In this document: piece by piece, positions 48,785 to 50,403 of the stretch
Layout: each line of letters begins with the position of its first letter
Position numbering within the stretch: position 1 is the first letter of the stretch
Origin: Clostridiaceae bacterium
Lineage (GTDB): Bacteria; Bacillota; Clostridia; Oscillospirales; Acutalibacteraceae
Length of the DNA: 50,403 nt
Assembly: GCA_016281115.1 (NCBI GenBank)
Contig: JAEEHZ010000239.1
Span: 1-50,403, forward strand
Reading direction: 5' to 3'
Notes under the pieces: generated by a model
Database searches by the model: none
Told to the model about the DNA's origin: nothing
The model's input: only the letters and a program-made list of their open reading frames with translations
Made by a program: the position numbers and the translations under genes

Positions 48785-48852
48785 ACCCATAGACCGGCTC
48801 GTCGCCGGTTTCGTCGTATTGTTTAATATCCTCGACGACTCATCAGTATGGT
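48785..48852 (-). ncRNA. hammerhead ribozyme (type I)
   Basis: On the minus strand all conserved core elements appear in order: stem I ACCATA, core CTGATGA, stem II GTCGT...ACGAC, GAAA, stem III CCGGC-GACGA-GCCGG, then the cleavage triplet GTC followed by TATGG, which pairs with CATA plus flank to close stem I. Cleavage is predicted between 48792 and 48791. Stem I is open, hence type I. It lies between the abundant protein gene to its right and a small gene to its left, so it would separate them after transcription. Confidence 0.88.
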
Positions 48853-48869
48853 TTTTTTGAAAAACCCTT

Positions 48870-49622
48870 TTACGCCTTTTTGTCTTCCTTGATTTCCTTC
48901 TGTACTACATCATAACCCTTGCCGTCCGTGAGAATACGGTAGCATATCTTTTTAAGATACCCTGCAAGCGTTTTGTGATTTGCAAGCGTAATAGAAGTTT
49001 TTGACTTCTTATTGTCGTTTGCATAGCAGTCAAGGAGATAATTTACGTCGTGAGATATTGCATTATACCCTTCTCCGAGCATTTTATCTACAATATCCTG
49101 CAATGTTTTGAGCATTTGCGTGTTAGAACAAGGGTCTTTCCCCATCTCATATGCCCTTGCAATATCGTTCATTATGAACGCGTCTGAATTTACTTTTGCT
49201 CCGACTCTTTTTGCGGCACGGATAGTGAGATAGTAATTCAATTTCTGAATTACATAAAACCACTTCTTGTCCGCCCCGATACCGCCGTCGATTTTTGTGT
49301 TCATATCGACAAGGTCGATAGGCTTTTCGGTGTCTACGATACTGCGTACTACCATTTTTGTATCCTTATCAATAGTCTCTTTTACCCTTATTGAAGGATA
49401 CGAAAACTGCTTTACCGCGTAATGCATAGGATTGCCCGATTTTTTTGCGTTCTTATAGCAATTGTCTTTTGACACAGCGGTATAATAATTAACCGCCTGT
49501 TCGAGGTCTGCGTCGATAGACTTTTTTTCATCCACCGACTCAGCGTTTTCGGACTTTTCAAGCAATTCCTCAGCCGTTTTCTTGATTTTTTCAAGATTGG
49601 TTGTTGTGAGTGTTAATGCCAT
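48870..49622 (-). CDS. hypothetical protein with strong translation signals
   Basis: A 250-residue protein (MALTLTTTNLEKIKKTAEEL...) rich in Lys/Glu helices with a central YNAISHDVNYLLDCYANDN. I recognise no family. AAAAGGAG is well placed before the ATG, and a very long structured leader precedes it and a hammerhead follows it, so it is the protein in the window most closely tied to RNA processing. Confidence 0.6.
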   Translation of the reverse strand: MALTLTTTNLEKIKKTAEELLEKSENAESVDEKKSIDADLEQAVNYYTAVSKDNCYKNAKKSGNPMHYAVKQFSYPSIRVKETIDKDTKMVVRSIVDTEKPIDLVDMNTKIDGGIGADKKWFYVIQKLNYYLTIRAAKRVGAKVNSDAFIMNDIARAYEMGKDPCSNTQMLKTLQDIVDKMLGEGYNAISHDVNYLLDCYANDNKKSKTSITLANHKTLAGYLKKICYRILTDGKGYDVVQKEIKEDKKA

Positions 49623-49639
49623 AATGCTAACTCCTTTTG

Positions 49640-50403
49640 CTTATAAATTTATGAGCGATAAGCCCATAAGAAAACGGTTGACCCGATATTTCATAACTAC
49701 CGGGTCAGCCGCTTGGTTTATAGGTTTATCAAAAGCCGCTTACAATCGGGCGACAAACGGAGGATAGATATCTATCCCGACAGCCTTCCGGCTATGTAAG
49801 CCTTATTTATTCCTGTTTGTCTTACCATTATCCGCATTATAAGCGGCTCAAATCTCATTCATTTCGTGATACTTGACTTAATCGGGCATTATATCTATAT
49901 TTAACTTATCTCTTTGAAAAATTCCTCGGAATTACTTCAATAATGCGTCTATCCTCGGATAAACGCGCATAGATAATTTACGATATACAGCCTTTTACAG
50001 TCTTTTTCATATAGCCTTCTATGATAACGCATTTGAGACGATATGCGACCTTATTTTACATCTAACTCGGTATAACTCTGAGGGTTTTCACTATCCGAAC
50101 CATAGGCTTAATTCCTTATGCACTCAGCGACGGCTAAATTTATCAGCTAACCTTTGATATAGCGTAAGGTCGCTTTTTTTCGTTTATGTCGGAACGATAC
50201 CCTTTACCTTGCATTTTCCAGCAAGCACTCAGACACATAGTATTTCAACTATGAGGCGCAGGCACGCTCTTTGATAGCCTGATATGAGCCATCCCGCTTC
50301 GTTATTTCGGTCGCGGGTCGCCGTAAGGTCGGCGGGGTCGTCCGTCCGTCCGTACACTACCACAAGGTAGGGGGTCGGCGGGGTCGTCCGTCCGTCCGTA
50401 CAC
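49640..50403 (-). ncRNA. large structured RNA, runs off the window
   Basis: No credible gene. On the minus strand nested helices are visible: AGCCGCTTA/TAAGCGGCT (49840-49848 with 49734-49742), inside it GACAAAC/GTTTGTC (49815-49821 with 49752-49758), then a GGATAG-ATAT-CTATCC hairpin (49762-49777) and AGCC-GGAA-GGCT (49782-49793). Outside are a 10-bp hairpin (49676-49710), GCGTTTATC/GATAGACGC (49945-49966), AATTC-CGAG-GAATT (49920-49933) and a long-range GCGACCTTA/TAAGGTCGC (50165-50173 with 50045-50053). This density of helices, two of them capped by CGAG loops and one by GGAA, indicates a folded RNA of more than 700 nt. It could be an independent RNA or the leader of the 48870-49622 gene. 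Confidence 0.7.
50327..50403. repeat. 31-bp direct repeat at the window end
   Basis: A 31-bp unit rich in CGGCGGGG and TCCGTCCGTCCGT occurs at 50327-50357 and again at 50373-50403, 46 bp apart, ending at the last base of the window. It may continue to the right or mark a contig end. It is much more GC-rich than the rest of the element. Confidence 0.8.

Overview
The window looks like the chromosome of an uncultured anaerobic Bacillota (Clostridia-type) bacterium carrying the left part of a large integrated phage or phage-like element. Support for the host: a yybS-gdpP gene pair, a soj-type ParA, TTG/GTG starts and strong purine-rich ribosome binding sites. Support for the element: an abrupt switch after about position 4,800 to more AT-rich DNA with nearly all genes on the minus strand, beginning with a Tn916-type integrase and excisionase. 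No capsid, terminase, portal or tail gene is visible, so those genes must lie beyond the right end or be absent.

Layout. 1-4,780: chromosome (end of trmO, soj, gdpP, a DUF2232 membrane protein, two tRNA-Glu genes, a small membrane protein). 5,060-6,589: integration module. 6,638-12,952: nucleotide and redox genes (dUTPase, class III ribonucleotide reductase with activase and glutaredoxin, a ferredoxin:thioredoxin-reductase-like protein, a ClpP-like protease, a dNMP kinase-like protein, a small nuclease). 12,961-21,293: replication and recombination (DnaE interrupted by an in-frame TGA, a DNA methyltransferase, primase, DnaB helicase, PD-(D/E)XK nuclease, SSB-like protein, ERF annealing protein). 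21,335-24,471: control region (tRNA-Gln, an MrpR-like recombinase-fold regulator, a PemK-like protein, a structured small RNA with promoter and terminator, a divergent CI/LexA-type repressor). 24,498-29,186: accessory genes, including a cysteine desulfurase, a glycosyltransferase and a 3D-domain wall enzyme. 29,187-36,300: structured leaders, a reverse transcriptase, and modules of zinc-ribbon, LRR and NGDKIR-motif genes. 36,345-38,498: tRNA-like elements and small genes. 38,631-45,768: a ubiquitin-like conjugation locus (E1/ThiF, JAMM protease, probable E2, ubiquitin-like protein) with highly acidic companions and a tRNA-Leu. 45,795-48,732: a second LRR module, an HU protein and small membrane proteins. 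48,785-50,403: a hammerhead ribozyme, an abundant-looking hypothetical protein, and more than 700 nt of intricately folded RNA running off the window.

How the parts fit: the element carries its own replisome, anaerobic deoxynucleotide supply and redox partners, plus a two-layer lysogeny switch. The most unusual aspect is RNA. I see a canonical hammerhead ribozyme, a long multi-domain structured RNA, a roughly 190-nt small RNA in the immunity region, and five diverged copies of a hairpin element with compensatory changes, three of them bracketing the reverse transcriptase. The ubiquitin-like locus is the most notable protein system.
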